Source of the DNA: a virus
Reading direction: 5' to 3' (one strand)
Length of the DNA stretch: 44,209 nucleotides
IMG/VR virus record: IMGVR_UViG_3300020233_000053
Span: 1-44,209 of that record
The notes beneath the pieces were generated by a model. The model was given only the letters and a program-made list of their open reading frames with translations. It was not told where the DNA came from and searched no databases. The translations under genes and the position numbers were made by a program. Below, one piece after another: positions 1 through 9,371 of the stretch (position 1 is its first letter; every line of letters begins with the position of its first letter).

Positions 1-119
1 CTACAAGTGTAGGGACTTTATGGGTTACACAAGGCGGAGCGGGAGTGGCTGATGTATTGGAAGTCTGCTTGAAGTCGGCGGCAGATACTTACAGTTGGGT
101 GAGTGTGGCTACAGGATAA
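1..119 (+). CDS. Tail fibre protein, C-terminal fragment (cut by the window edge)
   Basis: The frame is open from base 3 and ends at the TAA at 117-119. The 38 visible residues (ending DTYSWVSVATG) have the look of the last strand region of phage fibre or adhesin proteins, with a GGAGVADVLEVCLK segment I have seen as a typical fibre terminus. The next gene starts on the same bases (TAATG). No function beyond 'fibre end' can be read. It could be the missing C-terminus of the gene that runs off the right edge at 43929, if the genome is circularly permuted; that is inference. Confidence 0.55.
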   Translation, partial: TSVGTLWVTQGGAGVADVLEVCLKSAADTYSWVSVATG

Positions 120-376
120 TGAAACCGCAAATACGAATTACAAAACATTCAGGTAAGAAAGTATATACTACTTTATGGGATGACGGGACTTTATGGGATA
201 GTAGTATTAAATGGGACGTAGCGACTATAACAACTGGAATAATTCCACAGTTTATGATTCAAGTAAATCAACCAGTAATGGCAACAATAATAAGCAAACC
301 AACAATGACAAGTTTAATGAATAGACCAACAATGACGAGTTTAGTAAATAAACCGCAGATAAAAATAAATGGCTAG
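119..376 (+). CDS. Small tail-fibre-region protein with internal PTMTSL repeats
   Basis: 85 residues, starting at the ATG that overlaps the upstream stop (TAATG). An in-frame TTG at 95 would lengthen it by 8 residues, but the overlap makes 119 the better start. The C-terminal half carries two near-identical units (KPTMTSLMN, RPTMTSLVN) followed by NKPQIKING. It ends 8 bases inside the next gene. I do not recognise a family. Position between two fibre genes suggests a structural or fibre-associated role, which is inference. Confidence 0.6.
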   Translation: MKPQIRITKHSGKKVYTTLWDDGTLWDSSIKWDVATITTGIIPQFMIQVNQPVMATIISKPTMTSLMNRPTMTSLVNKPQIKING

Positions 377-2249
377 AACAATAACCAATCCAGCAGATAG
401 TTCAAATCTTGACAGTTCGGTAATACGAAACGAACTCCAACTTCTTGAAACTGAAATCGCTAATACTTCAACCGGGCACGATCACGACGGCTCGGACAGT
501 AAATTAGTCTTAGTTACAAATCTAGATGTAACAGGACTCACTGCTAATAAAATTCTGCGAGTTAATTCTGGAGGAACTGCGATTGAAAGTTATACAACTA
601 TTGCAGTAGCAGACGGAGGAACAGGAGCAAGCGATGCCACAACGGCAAGAACAAATCTTGGCGTAGATCCTGCGGGAACAGATAATTCAACCAATGTAAC
701 GATAGCGACAGGATTAAATTATATTACAATTACTGGACAAGAATTAACACTTGGTTCGGTTGACTTAACAACAGATGTTACAGGGTTATTGCCAGACGCT
801 AACATCTCTTCTGCATCAACTTGGAACGCCAAAGAACCAGGATTAGGAAATCCATCAACAGACGGTTATGTTTTAAGTTCCACAGCATTAGGAGTTAGAA
901 GTTGGATTGTTGCGGGTGGCGGTGGCTCTGCCTCTGGCGTAAACGCAGGAATAAATGTTGAAACATTATCTGCAGACAAAACAATAACAGCGGGCACAGA
1001 CCCGATGTATCAATACCTTGACCCCAACGGAGCGAACAGGATAATTACAATGGCAACAAGCACAGCCTCCGCTGGCGATAGGTTTGTGATTAAGAATAAT
1101 GGGGCATCTACTATCACTTATTATTTACAAATAAATCAAGGGGCAACAGCTCTTGATTATATCTACGCACAAGGTTCTAAAGTATTTATCTTTGACGGCA
1201 TAGATTGGCAAGGAGCGGATAATGGAAGTAAGGATGGAAATGTTGCGGTTGGGCAAAATGCACAAGGCTTTTCATACGGTGCGGCGATTGGATCTTATGC
1301 AAACGGCCACTCACTCGGTGCGGCGGTTGGATTTAATGCAAACGGCTACACAAACGGTGCGGCGGTTGGGTATACTGCGTTTGGCTACTCAAACGGTGCG
1401 GTATTGGGGTATCAAGCAATAGGACGATACAACGGCGTATCCATCGGCTATCAAGCAGGTGTTAATCTCGGCACGCAAAACCCAGGAGGCAATGTCCTCC
1501 TCGGTTATCAAGCAGGCGATAACCTAACAACTGGCACTTACAACATAGTCCTCGGCTACGATGTTGACGCTCCCGCTATCGGTAGCACGCAAACTCTAAA
1601 CATAGGCAACCTTATCTACGGCACAGGTTTGGACGGAACGGGAACAACATTAAGCACAGGCAATATAGGAATAGGAGTTGTCGTTCCAACTGAAAAATTA
1701 GATGTAAGTGGAAATGGTTTATTCTCTGGTACACTTACAGCATCAAATCTCTCTGGCACGAACACTGGCGATCAAACCACTATTACAGGCAACGCAGGCA
1801 CAGCAACTGCTCTGCAAACAGCAAGATTAATAGGTGGTGTATCCTTTGATGGCACAGCAGATATAGTACCAAATATAGTCACAGACACTACTCCTCAACT
1901 TGGCGGACAACTTGACGCACAAGCTAATTCAATAGGCTTTACACTTCAAACTTACACAGGTGTTGTCGGCACAACAGCGATTGACTTCACAAAAGGAAAC
2001 AAACACCAATTCACATTCGGAGCAGGAAACGAAACACTTACTTTCACAGCACCAGCAAAGCCAGGTAACTTTGTGTTATATGTAATTCAAGACGCAACAG
2101 GTGGAAGAACCTTAACATACCCAGCAACAGTTCGCTGGGCAGGAGGAACAGCCCCAACATTAAGCACGGCAGCATCAGCTGTTGATATTATTAGCTTTAT
2201 ATGGAACGGCACCAATTATGACGGCGTAGCCAGTCTTAACTTCGCATAA
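369..2249 (+). CDS. Large tail fibre / adhesin with left-handed-roll repeats
   Basis: 626 residues. The N-terminus (MARTITNPADSSNLDSSVIR) is a fibre attachment-type sequence, followed by the collar-like GGTGASDATTARTNLG motif widespread in phage tail fibres. Five 13-residue repeats of the type GAAVGFNANGYTN lie around residues 304-368, like the beta-roll repeats of trimeric adhesins (YadA/Hia). Then come GNVLLGYQAG and NIGIGVVVPTEKLDVSG segments and a C-terminal beta domain (around 530-626) of the kind that ends phage fibres. Role: host recognition at the virion tip. Its start overlaps the preceding stop; the next gene begins 4 bases after its stop. Confidence 0.75.
   Translation: MARTITNPADSSNLDSSVIRNELQLLETEIANTSTGHDHDGSDSKLVLVTNLDVTGLTANKILRVNSGGTAIESYTTIAVADGGTGASDATTARTNLGVDPAGTDNSTNVTIATGLNYITITGQELTLGSVDLTTDVTGLLPDANISSASTWNAKEPGLGNPSTDGYVLSSTALGVRSWIVAGGGGSASGVNAGINVETLSADKTITAGTDPMYQYLDPNGANRIITMATSTASAGDRFVIKNNGASTITYYLQINQGATALDYIYAQGSKVFIFDGIDWQGADNGSKDGNVAVGQNAQGFSYGAAIGSYANGHSLGAAVGFNANGYTNGAAVGYTAFGYSNGAVLGYQAIGRYNGVSIGYQAGVNLGTQNPGGNVLLGYQAGDNLTTGTYNIVLGYDVDAPAIGSTQTLNIGNLIYGTGLDGTGTTLSTGNIGIGVVVPTEKLDVSGNGLFSGTLTASNLSGTNTGDQTTITGNAGTATALQTARLIGGVSFDGTADIVPNIVTDTTPQLGGQLDAQANSIGFTLQTYTGVVGTTAIDFTKGNKHQFTFGAGNETLTFTAPAKPGNFVLYVIQDATGGRTLTYPATVRWAGGTAPTLSTAASAVDIISFIWNGTNYDGVASLNFA
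1278..1472 (+). repeat. Five tandem 39-bp repeats inside the tail fibre gene
   Basis: Five consecutive 39-bp units encode 13-residue repeats (GAAIGSYANGHSL, GAAVGFNANGYTN, GAAVGYTAFGYSN, GAVLGYQAIGRYN, GVSIGYQAGVNLG). Units 1-4 are similar at DNA level around the core GGTGCGGCGRTTGG. Such a region could expand or contract by recombination and change fibre length. Confidence 0.85.
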
Positions 2250-2252
2250 AAT

Positions 2253-2975
2253 ATGGCAAACACAAATTCAATTTCATTAGTAGCCTCCTCCTCTCAATAT
2301 CTTTCTATTACTGACGCTAATCAGACAGGTTTAGATTTGAATAGTGATTTTACTATTGAGGCGTGGGTGAAATTATCAAGCCAACCCGCAACTGATGCTA
2401 ATTTCAAGATTGTTAGTAAATACAACGCTAGCACTAATGACCGTTCATATTGGTTCGCCTATCGTGATGTTGCGGGAGTAAAAAAAATAAATGTAAGATG
2501 GGGGACAAATGGAACCAACGGAGAAGACCATTGGTATACTTATACTCTTAATAACAATACTTGGTATCATCTTGCAGTGGTAGTTGATTTATCTTTACAT
2601 TCGGCAGAGTTTTTCATAAATGGTTCAAGTGTTGGGACAGATAGTTCTGGGACATTTATATCTATTTATAATGGTGCCGCTGATTTTATAATAGGAGCAC
2701 ACGCACCCGGAGCTAGTTTTTTTGATGGCTTAATAGATGAAGCTCGTGTTTGGTCAGACATCAGAACCGCAACAGAAATAAGCGACAACTACCAAAAAGA
2801 ACTCACAGGAAGTGAAGCCAATCTCGTAGGATACTGGAAACTCAATAATGATTTACTGGACGAAACAGCAAACAACAACGACCTAACAAACAACAATTCA
2901 GCAACATTCAGCACTGATGTTCCTTTTACTGGAACCGCAACAGACAACGCCGTATTCTTCGGCTGTAACTTTTAA
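2253..2975 (+). CDS. LamG/concanavalin-A-like jellyroll protein (probable carbohydrate-binding fibre component)
   Basis: 240 residues. The pattern SLVASSSQYLSITDANQTGLDLNSD..FTIEAWVKL, then WYHLAVVVDLS..AEFFINGSSVGTDSS, then FFDGLIDEARVWSDIRTATEI, followed by LVGYWKLNN, is the classic LamG_3 (concanavalin A-like lectin/glucanase) sandwich. In phage virions such domains usually bind glycans. It lies between a tail fibre and a small membrane protein, with a 3-base gap before and 1 base after. No signal peptide. Family assignment is firm; ligand unknown. Confidence 0.8.
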   Translation: MANTNSISLVASSSQYLSITDANQTGLDLNSDFTIEAWVKLSSQPATDANFKIVSKYNASTNDRSYWFAYRDVAGVKKINVRWGTNGTNGEDHWYTYTLNNNTWYHLAVVVDLSLHSAEFFINGSSVGTDSSGTFISIYNGAADFIIGAHAPGASFFDGLIDEARVWSDIRTATEISDNYQKELTGSEANLVGYWKLNNDLLDETANNNDLTNNNSATFSTDVPFTGTATDNAVFFGCNF

Positions 2976-2976
2976 T

Positions 2977-3201
2977 ATGGAAAACGGAAATATAGAAAAA
3001 TTAAAAAACCTTGAGAAGAATGTAGAATTGATAAGAGATAACCACCTCCCGCATATTCAAGATTCTATTCAAGGAATAAAGATTGACCTTATTAAGACAA
3101 GAACAGATGTAGCGTGGATAAAGAGATTTTTCTGGATTATCGCCACGACATCAATAGGGGCATTGATTACTGGAATAATTCAACTTATAATAAATAAATA
3201 A
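2977..3201 (+). CDS. XhlA-like small membrane-anchored protein
   Basis: 74 residues from the ATG one base after the LamG stop (an earlier in-frame ATG at 2917 lies inside the LamG gene and is less likely). A coiled N-terminal half (IEKLKNLEKNVELIRDNHL) leads to DVAWIKRFFWII and one strong transmembrane helix (about residues 50-71). This is the layout of the haemolysin XhlA family of phage membrane proteins, often next to lysis or tail genes. Its location away from the endolysin-holin pair leaves its role open: accessory lysis factor or virion-linked membrane protein. Confidence 0.6.
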   Translation: MENGNIEKLKNLEKNVELIRDNHLPHIQDSIQGIKIDLIKTRTDVAWIKRFFWIIATTSIGALITGIIQLIINK

Positions 3202-3202
3202 T

Positions 3203-4597
3203 ATGTCATTAGTAAAATTACAAATAGAAAATAAAGATTTAAATCTAGAAGTAGATTTCGGCTTTTTAAACGTTGACGCTTCAAGTGGATCTGGAACAAT
3301 TAGTTTGCAGAGTATAAATCAATTCGCAGTCAACCAAATACTTCTCATAGGCGAAATTGGAAGTGAAAAAACAGAGATAATTAAAACTCACGCAACAACC
3401 GCTCCATCAGGAAATACAGTAACTTTAGCATCAAACCTAGTCTACGACCATTCTCAAGGAACGAAAGTATATATAATTAAATACGACCAATACGAACTCT
3501 CACACGCGACAAGCTCAACAGGAACGAAAACCTTACTTACTACTACTCTTGGAAGTGGTTTAATTGCAATCAATCCCGAGAATAGTGAGACCTATTATTA
3601 TGATAGTGAATATACTTCAGGTGGATATTTTATACGAAAGAAAAATACTATAGATTCCAGTTTTTCTGACTACTCAGATTATGTTCCTTATGCAGGGTTT
3701 GGAAATGATACAGTTGCATCAATTAAACAAAGAGCACTTTCACAGCTCGGAAAAGAAGTTGGCGGACTTATAACAGATAATTTCTTGAATGAAAGCTTAT
3801 GGCAAGCAAGACGAGAACTTGACTCTGAGAGAAAGAAATGGTCTTTCAGAACTTCTTTCAATAGTAATATAGGAAACATAACAACAGGAGCATATTCAAT
3901 AAGTGTTCCAAGCACTCTCCGAAATCCTGATAGCCCTCAAAATATCTTGGGATTACGAATAGGTAACGACGGACGAAACCTTAGATATATTCCTAAAAGG
4001 ACATTTGATATTTGGTATCAAGGCTCAAGTCATACTACAGTAGCTACACAGCCTAGTATTGGAGATACGTCAATAGTGCTTAATAATACTAGAGATTTAG
4101 ACGAATCTGGTTCAATAACAATAGCTACTAATACAATAACTTATACCGCCAATAATGAATCCACAGGAACGCTCACAGGTATTCCAAGTTCGGGAACTGG
4201 CTCAATTACAATAGCACACACAGTAGATACAGATGTTTGGCAGAATATAGGATTTGGACTACCAACAGAATATACAATCTTTGAAGATGCCCTATATTTC
4301 AATACTCCTTTTGATAGCACTTATGTAGACCAAAATATCTGGATGGATTATTATCGCACATTACCGGTTTATGATAGCGATGCCGACGCCTTAGACGAAC
4401 CACAATATGACCTCTTTGTTTCTTATCTTAAATATAAAATCAAAGACTTGGAAAAAAGAGGAACACTTAATATGTTAAGAGATTCGGATTATATGGAATG
4501 GATTCAAGGAAAAGAAAAATTGAAGAAATTAGAAACACTAAATCAAGACATTCAATTTATACCAGATAATTCGTATCTGGATATGAGTGATGAATAA
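3203..4597 (+). CDS. Virion structural protein, possibly head-tail adaptor / tail tubular A-like
   Basis: 464 residues. The N-terminal ~110 residues are beta-rich (INQFAVNQILLIGEIGSEKTEI). The middle contains TVASIKQRALSQLGKEVGG..ITDNFLNESLWQARRELDSERKKW, and the end GLPTEYTIFEDALYFNTPFDST..WMDYYRTLPVYDSDADALDEPQYDLFVSYLKYKIKD. The last part resembles the adaptor/tail-tubular-A group of podoviruses (a beta sandwich followed by helices packing around the portal). I base this on pattern only. One base separates it from the gene before and two from the gene after. Confidence 0.45.
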   Translation: MSLVKLQIENKDLNLEVDFGFLNVDASSGSGTISLQSINQFAVNQILLIGEIGSEKTEIIKTHATTAPSGNTVTLASNLVYDHSQGTKVYIIKYDQYELSHATSSTGTKTLLTTTLGSGLIAINPENSETYYYDSEYTSGGYFIRKKNTIDSSFSDYSDYVPYAGFGNDTVASIKQRALSQLGKEVGGLITDNFLNESLWQARRELDSERKKWSFRTSFNSNIGNITTGAYSISVPSTLRNPDSPQNILGLRIGNDGRNLRYIPKRTFDIWYQGSSHTTVATQPSIGDTSIVLNNTRDLDESGSITIATNTITYTANNESTGTLTGIPSSGTGSITIAHTVDTDVWQNIGFGLPTEYTIFEDALYFNTPFDSTYVDQNIWMDYYRTLPVYDSDADALDEPQYDLFVSYLKYKIKDLEKRGTLNMLRDSDYMEWIQGKEKLKKLETLNQDIQFIPDNSYLDMSDE

Positions 4598-4599
4598 AT

Positions 4600-6009
4600 A
4601 TGGAAGATTTATACAAAGAATATAATCGCCAATTATACAAGAGAACAAATTCTAATCAAGTAATCTTGGCGAACTCAAAATCTGAAATAGATCCGGCGTT
4701 ACTCGGCGTTGGCTCTTTTCAAGGTAATCTAGAACTTGTAGGAGGAAATATGCAATCTCCAGATTTCGTGAGTGGTTCAACTGGCTGGAAAATAAGCAAC
4801 GATGGAAGTATTGAAGCTGCAGACTTAACACTTACTGGTGGAACAATTAAATATAACAAAACTTCTTTCACAGATTCAACTAATGCTGGTTACTGGATAG
4901 GATCAAACGGTTTATATTTTGGCTCAGCGAGTGATGCTAGTTATATTAAATACGACATAAGTGCTGCGACATTTGTAGTAAAAGGAGCTTTAACGGCAAA
5001 TTCCGGCTCTATTATAAATGGTCAATACTTAACAAGTAATACAGTCACTGGAATTAAATTAAAGATAGGAAATCAAAGTTGGTCTCACGATTTAGTTTTT
5101 AGCTCCACGGATGCAGATACAGTTGCTTGGGCACTAGGAACGATAACAATGGCTGACGGGACAACAACATATAGTATAGATGCTGGCAACACTAGTAATA
5201 TGACCGCACGGACTTATATTTATCTAGACATAACGGTATCAACAACAGTTTTACAAATAACAACAACTGCTGGCTCTGCGGTTGGAGACGGTAAAATTTT
5301 AATAGCAGTAGCTGAGAACAGCACAACACAAGCTGGCTTTCAAGTTTACGGCGGTATTGGAGGTATAGCAATAAGCGGCGGAGATATAGAAAATCTTTCA
5401 ATATCAGAAACAAAAATAACAGATCTAGCGATATCTACTCCAAAACTAGCAGCAGGAGCGGTAACAGCGGCGAAAATAACGGCTGGAACCATAACAGCAA
5501 ACGAAATAGCGGCGAATACTATTTTGGCGGCTAATATCGCGGCTGGAACTATCACAACCACGGAACTAAATGTATCTCAACTTTCCGCCATATCAGCCAA
5601 CTTGGGAACGGTAACGGCTGGAAGTATTACAGGAGTTACAATAACAGGAGGAACGATAAGAACCGCTTCGTCAGGAGCAAGAGTTGAGATGAGTGGTTCA
5701 ACAAATAAATTAAGCATATATGATTCATCAGGATTGGTTGGATCTATGTATGGATATGGCTCTACAACATACATAAGTAGTAATTCTTTTGTAATATCAA
5801 CCTCAGGTAATGTTGATATATTTTCAATCGTAGCATCGGCGTCTAAAGCTCAATTTTCAGTAACTGTTGTTCCAGAATACGATAATACTTGGGATCTAGG
5901 TGGAGATGTTCAATATTGGAGAAATCTTTATCTTGCTGGAATCGCTTATATTGATACCCTTTCACTTTCGTCCAAATGTAAATTACCAGTAGGAACTAAT
6001 ATGTATTAA
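4600..6009 (+). CDS. Tail fibre / central spike-like protein with AAGTIT-type repeats
   Basis: 469 residues. Residues ~260-360 hold the repeat language of phage central fibres (KITAGTITANEIAANTILAANIAAGTIT), followed by TAGSITGVTITGGTIRT, a parallel-strand-type segment. The N-terminal part has a GWKISNDGSIEAADLTLTGG motif, and the C-terminus VPEYDNTWDLGGDVQYWRNLYLAGIAYI is common at fibre ends. Role: receptor-binding or fibre shaft. Start ATG is two bases after the previous stop, with no Shine-Dalgarno. Confidence 0.65.
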   Translation: MEDLYKEYNRQLYKRTNSNQVILANSKSEIDPALLGVGSFQGNLELVGGNMQSPDFVSGSTGWKISNDGSIEAADLTLTGGTIKYNKTSFTDSTNAGYWIGSNGLYFGSASDASYIKYDISAATFVVKGALTANSGSIINGQYLTSNTVTGIKLKIGNQSWSHDLVFSSTDADTVAWALGTITMADGTTTYSIDAGNTSNMTARTYIYLDITVSTTVLQITTTAGSAVGDGKILIAVAENSTTQAGFQVYGGIGGIAISGGDIENLSISETKITDLAISTPKLAAGAVTAAKITAGTITANEIAANTILAANIAAGTITTTELNVSQLSAISANLGTVTAGSITGVTITGGTIRTASSGARVEMSGSTNKLSIYDSSGLVGSMYGYGSTTYISSNSFVISTSGNVDIFSIVASASKAQFSVTVVPEYDNTWDLGGDVQYWRNLYLAGIAYIDTLSLSSKCKLPVGTNMY

Positions 6010-6010
6010 A

Positions 6011-6913
6011 ATGGCACATCTTTCTTCAATAACAAATAGAATATCGCAAGGGGTAACAAATATAGACGACACCTCAATTAAAGCAAAATGGTATAAGACT
6101 AATTTTAATATGCCTGTTAAGAATTTTTCTACTGGAACATATGTTAGAGGTCAAGGTAGTTTTACTTACGATACAGAAACGACAACATATGATTTAGCCA
6201 GTTTTGTTCCAGGATATGAAATATGTAATGGGATATGTATATATGATTTTGAAAATACAGATGCGACAAATTGGGACATAGATTGTTATTTATATGTGAA
6301 TTGGTACAATACTGACAATTCCACTATTTTAGTCCCATTACAAACTGGATATCATTTTATACATACATTATTGCCAAATTATTGGATTGAAATTTGGTTC
6401 GGTGGAAATATCGGATGTGCACCTTGGGAAGTAGATGGAACAGGTATTTATTATTTTAATTCCTTTGCTACAGGTGACCCAGTAATTTCTGAAATAAGTA
6501 CGGCGGTTACTATGCAAAATGTTCCATCAACAACACAATTATCTTCAGGAACTGATGGACATATATGGGTAGAAGGGAATAACTTGGCATATGTTAACGC
6601 TAATATGTGGAAACATAGTATGGTTGGTACTTTAGTTGATTCATTGCCCGGCACATCAAAGGCTGGGAGTATATGGCTTGACGGAACAGTATTACATTGG
6701 GTTGGAAGTGATGGAAATAATTATAAAGCCAATTGGGAAGTTAAACAGTTTGCATCATATTATTCAAATAGTGCAACAGGAAGCACATTTGCTGGAACAT
6801 TTAATTATGGAAAAATATGGGTTGACAATGAATTTGGTTGGACTCACTTAGCATATATAGGAAATGATGGTTATAAATATCTAACAGGTGCTGGAGATAA
6901 TCCATATATATAA
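6011..6913 (+). CDS. Putative receptor-binding tail protein
   Basis: 300 residues, aromatic- and glycine-rich. The C-terminal third has three related strands around the words GHIWVEGNNLAYVN, GSIWLDGTVLHWVGSDGNNYK and GKIWVDNEF..HLAYIGNDGYKYL, i.e. a short propeller- or sandwich-like repeat of the G-x-IW-V/L-D type. I recognise no named family. Placement at the end of the fibre block, directly after a fibre with one base between them, suggests a receptor-binding tip; that is inference. Confidence 0.5.
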   Translation: MAHLSSITNRISQGVTNIDDTSIKAKWYKTNFNMPVKNFSTGTYVRGQGSFTYDTETTTYDLASFVPGYEICNGICIYDFENTDATNWDIDCYLYVNWYNTDNSTILVPLQTGYHFIHTLLPNYWIEIWFGGNIGCAPWEVDGTGIYYFNSFATGDPVISEISTAVTMQNVPSTTQLSSGTDGHIWVEGNNLAYVNANMWKHSMVGTLVDSLPGTSKAGSIWLDGTVLHWVGSDGNNYKANWEVKQFASYYSNSATGSTFAGTFNYGKIWVDNEFGWTHLAYIGNDGYKYLTGAGDNPYI

Positions 6914-6915
6914 TT

Positions 6916-7152
6916 ATGAATAAAAAAATAGTAACAATTATAAATTACAAAGAAGCTAAAAAACTGTTTAACAATCACGGAACGGGTTCTGGTAATAATA
7001 AAGATATAATGATTCAAGTAACCGGAAAATCTGGTAGTAATAAAATAGTCGAAGTAATAGAAATTAACCCAAAAACAAACAAGGAAAAAATAATCTTTCA
7101 AGATTTGCAATATAAGAAACTTAAAAAGAAATCTGGTTTAAAAATTATTTAA
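6916..7152 (+). CDS. Small basic protein of unknown function
   Basis: 78 residues, lysine- and asparagine-rich (ends KKLKKKSGLKII), soluble by sequence. No motif recognised. It closes the tail-fibre block; the next gene has its own promoter just downstream. The ATG lies two bases after the previous stop, again without a Shine-Dalgarno. Confidence 0.5.
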   Translation: MNKKIVTIINYKEAKKLFNNHGTGSGNNKDIMIQVTGKSGSNKIVEVIEINPKTNKEKIIFQDLQYKKLKKKSGLKII

Positions 7153-7171
7153 AATATGTTATAATAAAAAT
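7137..7171 (+). promoter_or_regulatory. Promoter for the internal-virion-protein block, leaderless
   Basis: TATAAT at 7160-7165 with TTTAAA at 7137-7142 (17-base spacer). The seventh base after the -10 hexamer is the A of the ATG at 7172, so the expected transcript starts at the start codon. The -35 is weak. No DnaA box here. Confidence 0.55.
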
Positions 7172-8224
7172 ATGTATAAAGCGATAAAAAAACCAAACGG
7201 GAATTACGAAGTCTATAAAGACGGAAGCCGAATATCAACTACGATTGCTTCGGGACTTTCAAGGTTTGGATTATCTGAAACAAATCTCGGAGGAACAACC
7301 GTTCCCACAACTCAACCTGTTGCTCCGATAATCCAACAAACCCCTACAGGAAGTGTCCCGAAACCAACACCTCAATCAACACAACCCTCCCCAACAGGAA
7401 CAATTTATGACTTTAATAATGCGATAGTCAATAAAGATTACAACGCTCTTAATCAAATGGGAGTGGATACTTCGGCATATCAATCTGATACTCCTACCAA
7501 AACAGTAACCTTACCGAATGGGCAAGAAGTTCAGATTAACGATACTGGAGATATAGTTTCGGGACTTACAGATAATCAGACAAATATCCAGAATCAAGTA
7601 AATAATCAAACGACCGCCGCTCAACAAACTAATCCTTTCAAAAATGTTGTAGATGTCTTAGATAAAAGCGGATATAAACCTAATCCAGATTTAACCCCAG
7701 AAGATATAGCCGCTCTTGATCCTAAGAATTTTATGCAACAAGCGGAAGGACTTGTCGCTCCTTTCTATAAACAAGAATTTAATCAAGCAAAAACTGATTT
7801 TGGAAGAATACTTGACCAAATTAAAGGTACTTACGGAAGAAACGAACAGGATATCAACAGACAAACCGAACAGGCACAACTTACAGGAAGAGAATCTTTA
7901 GCAGGAAGAGGTCTTGCGTTTAGTGGACAGAGAAATACTTTTGAACAGAATACTCTAGACACTAAACAACGAGCAGAAGATCAAGCAAGACGTTTAGCTT
8001 TTAATCAAGCGGGAACAGTAGGTCGTTCACTTGAAAGACAATTAGGAACAGCAAATATAGGAGATTTACAAGCCCCACAAATAAATGGTCGGTCTTTGTT
8101 TAATTTTAGTCAAGAACCAGTAATTGGGACTTTGGAAAGACAAAGACTTTACGAGAAAAAGCAGATGGCAAGACAACTTTCTACGGATGCTGCAAGAAAG
8201 AGAGGTTATCTAGCATTTGCATAA
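7172..8224 (+). CDS. Putative internal virion / ejection protein
   Basis: 350 residues. A short N-terminal segment (MYKAIKKPNGNYEVYKDGSRIS) is followed by a Pro/Thr/Gln-rich low-complexity linker (about 45-75 and 125-150). A long helical, Arg/Gln-rich part (about 185-350) contains RESLAGRGLAFSGQRNTFEQ, a pattern I associate with structural proteins of podoviruses. No enzymatic motif. It is the first of four consecutive genes (to 13209) that share Pro/Gln-rich linkers and would fit proteins packed inside the capsid and ejected with DNA. Starts leaderless from its own promoter. Confidence 0.5.
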   Translation: MYKAIKKPNGNYEVYKDGSRISTTIASGLSRFGLSETNLGGTTVPTTQPVAPIIQQTPTGSVPKPTPQSTQPSPTGTIYDFNNAIVNKDYNALNQMGVDTSAYQSDTPTKTVTLPNGQEVQINDTGDIVSGLTDNQTNIQNQVNNQTTAAQQTNPFKNVVDVLDKSGYKPNPDLTPEDIAALDPKNFMQQAEGLVAPFYKQEFNQAKTDFGRILDQIKGTYGRNEQDINRQTEQAQLTGRESLAGRGLAFSGQRNTFEQNTLDTKQRAEDQARRLAFNQAGTVGRSLERQLGTANIGDLQAPQINGRSLFNFSQEPVIGTLERQRLYEKKQMARQLSTDAARKRGYLAFA

Positions 8225-8228
8225 AAAT

Positions 8229-9371
8229 ATGACACAAGATCAACCAAAAAACTTATACGAGTATTTTTCATCAAAAGGAAGAAACCTTCCTTCTTGGAAA
8301 GAACGTGCTCCTTTATACGAACAATTAGGACTTGGACGAGAGTCAGATTATGCTGGTTCAGAATCTCAGAACAATAAATTGCTTCAAGCATTAGTAACTA
8401 GTGGAGCAACGACTCCAACCAATACTCGCGCCTTAGCTTTTGGACAAGACCAACCGCCGGCTTCAACAAGTCTTCAACCTCAGACAGATGTTACAGGAAC
8501 ACAAGATTTAGGAACTTTACTTCAAAAACAATTAGTGGAAGCACTACAAGGAGGGAATAATCAACAGTTAGGAGGATTAGAGGCTCAAAGACAATCGCTT
8601 ATACGAAAGGAACTTACAGCGCCCGCCTATTCACAACAAGAGGGACAGATTCTAAGTCCTATGCAACAACTCTCGCTTATGAGGCAAAGAGGGAGTGAAT
8701 ACGAGCCATTACTTAAAGGAATAGAAACTCAAATAGCAGCTCTTAAACAAGGAAAGATAGATAAATTAACAGCACTTACACAAGTAGCAAATATAGCCAC
8801 TAAACTCGGAATGTTTGGAGGAAAAGAAGCACCTAAAACTTTACAAACCGATCAAGGAATTCTTCAATGGAATAAAGATACCGGTAAATGGGAAAAGACC
8901 GGATTTACAAAGACAGCTTCAGTTTCTCAATCTTCGTCTTCTCAGAAACCAGCAAGCACAGCACAATATAAATTTGCCAGTTTTGCTAAAAGATTAGTTC
9001 AATCTGAATCTCTTCTAAATAATCTTTATAAAAAATTAGAACAAGAAGGCTCCTTAAAGCAGTTATGGGAAAGAAATGCTCCTAACATTCTAACATCTAG
9101 TTTAATGCAACAAATTCAACAAGCAGAGAGAAACTTCTTGAATGCGAAACTTAGACAAGAATCTGGAGCTGCAATTGGAGCCGACGAATTTACAAATGGT
9201 CAGAAACAATACTTTGCAACGCCAGGAGATAGCCCAGAAGTTATAAAACAAAAAGAAGCGAATAGAAAATTGGTAATACAAAATATGATTAGATCAGCTG
9301 GTCCAGCTTATTCTCTTTCAGATAATTTACAAGGTCAAGAAATTAATAACGATCCATTAGGAATACGATAA
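8229..9371 (+). CDS. Putative internal virion protein
   Basis: 380 residues from ATG 8229, four bases after the previous stop; an in-frame ATG at 8217 inside the previous gene is less likely. N-terminus MTQDQPKNLYEYFSSKGRNLPSWKERAPLYEQLGLG (residues 1-36 read from the frame) and many Gln-rich helices. The C-terminal region AERNFLNAKLRQESGAAIGADEF..QKQYFATPGDSPEVIKQK is a motif I have seen in phage internal or coat-associated proteins (an LRKESGAAI-type box). No catalytic motif. Its last base is the first base of the next ATG. Confidence 0.5.
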   Translation: MTQDQPKNLYEYFSSKGRNLPSWKERAPLYEQLGLGRESDYAGSESQNNKLLQALVTSGATTPTNTRALAFGQDQPPASTSLQPQTDVTGTQDLGTLLQKQLVEALQGGNNQQLGGLEAQRQSLIRKELTAPAYSQQEGQILSPMQQLSLMRQRGSEYEPLLKGIETQIAALKQGKIDKLTALTQVANIATKLGMFGGKEAPKTLQTDQGILQWNKDTGKWEKTGFTKTASVSQSSSSQKPASTAQYKFASFAKRLVQSESLLNNLYKKLEQEGSLKQLWERNAPNILTSSLMQQIQQAERNFLNAKLRQESGAAIGADEFTNGQKQYFATPGDSPEVIKQKEANRKLVIQNMIRSAGPAYSLSDNLQGQEINNDPLGIR

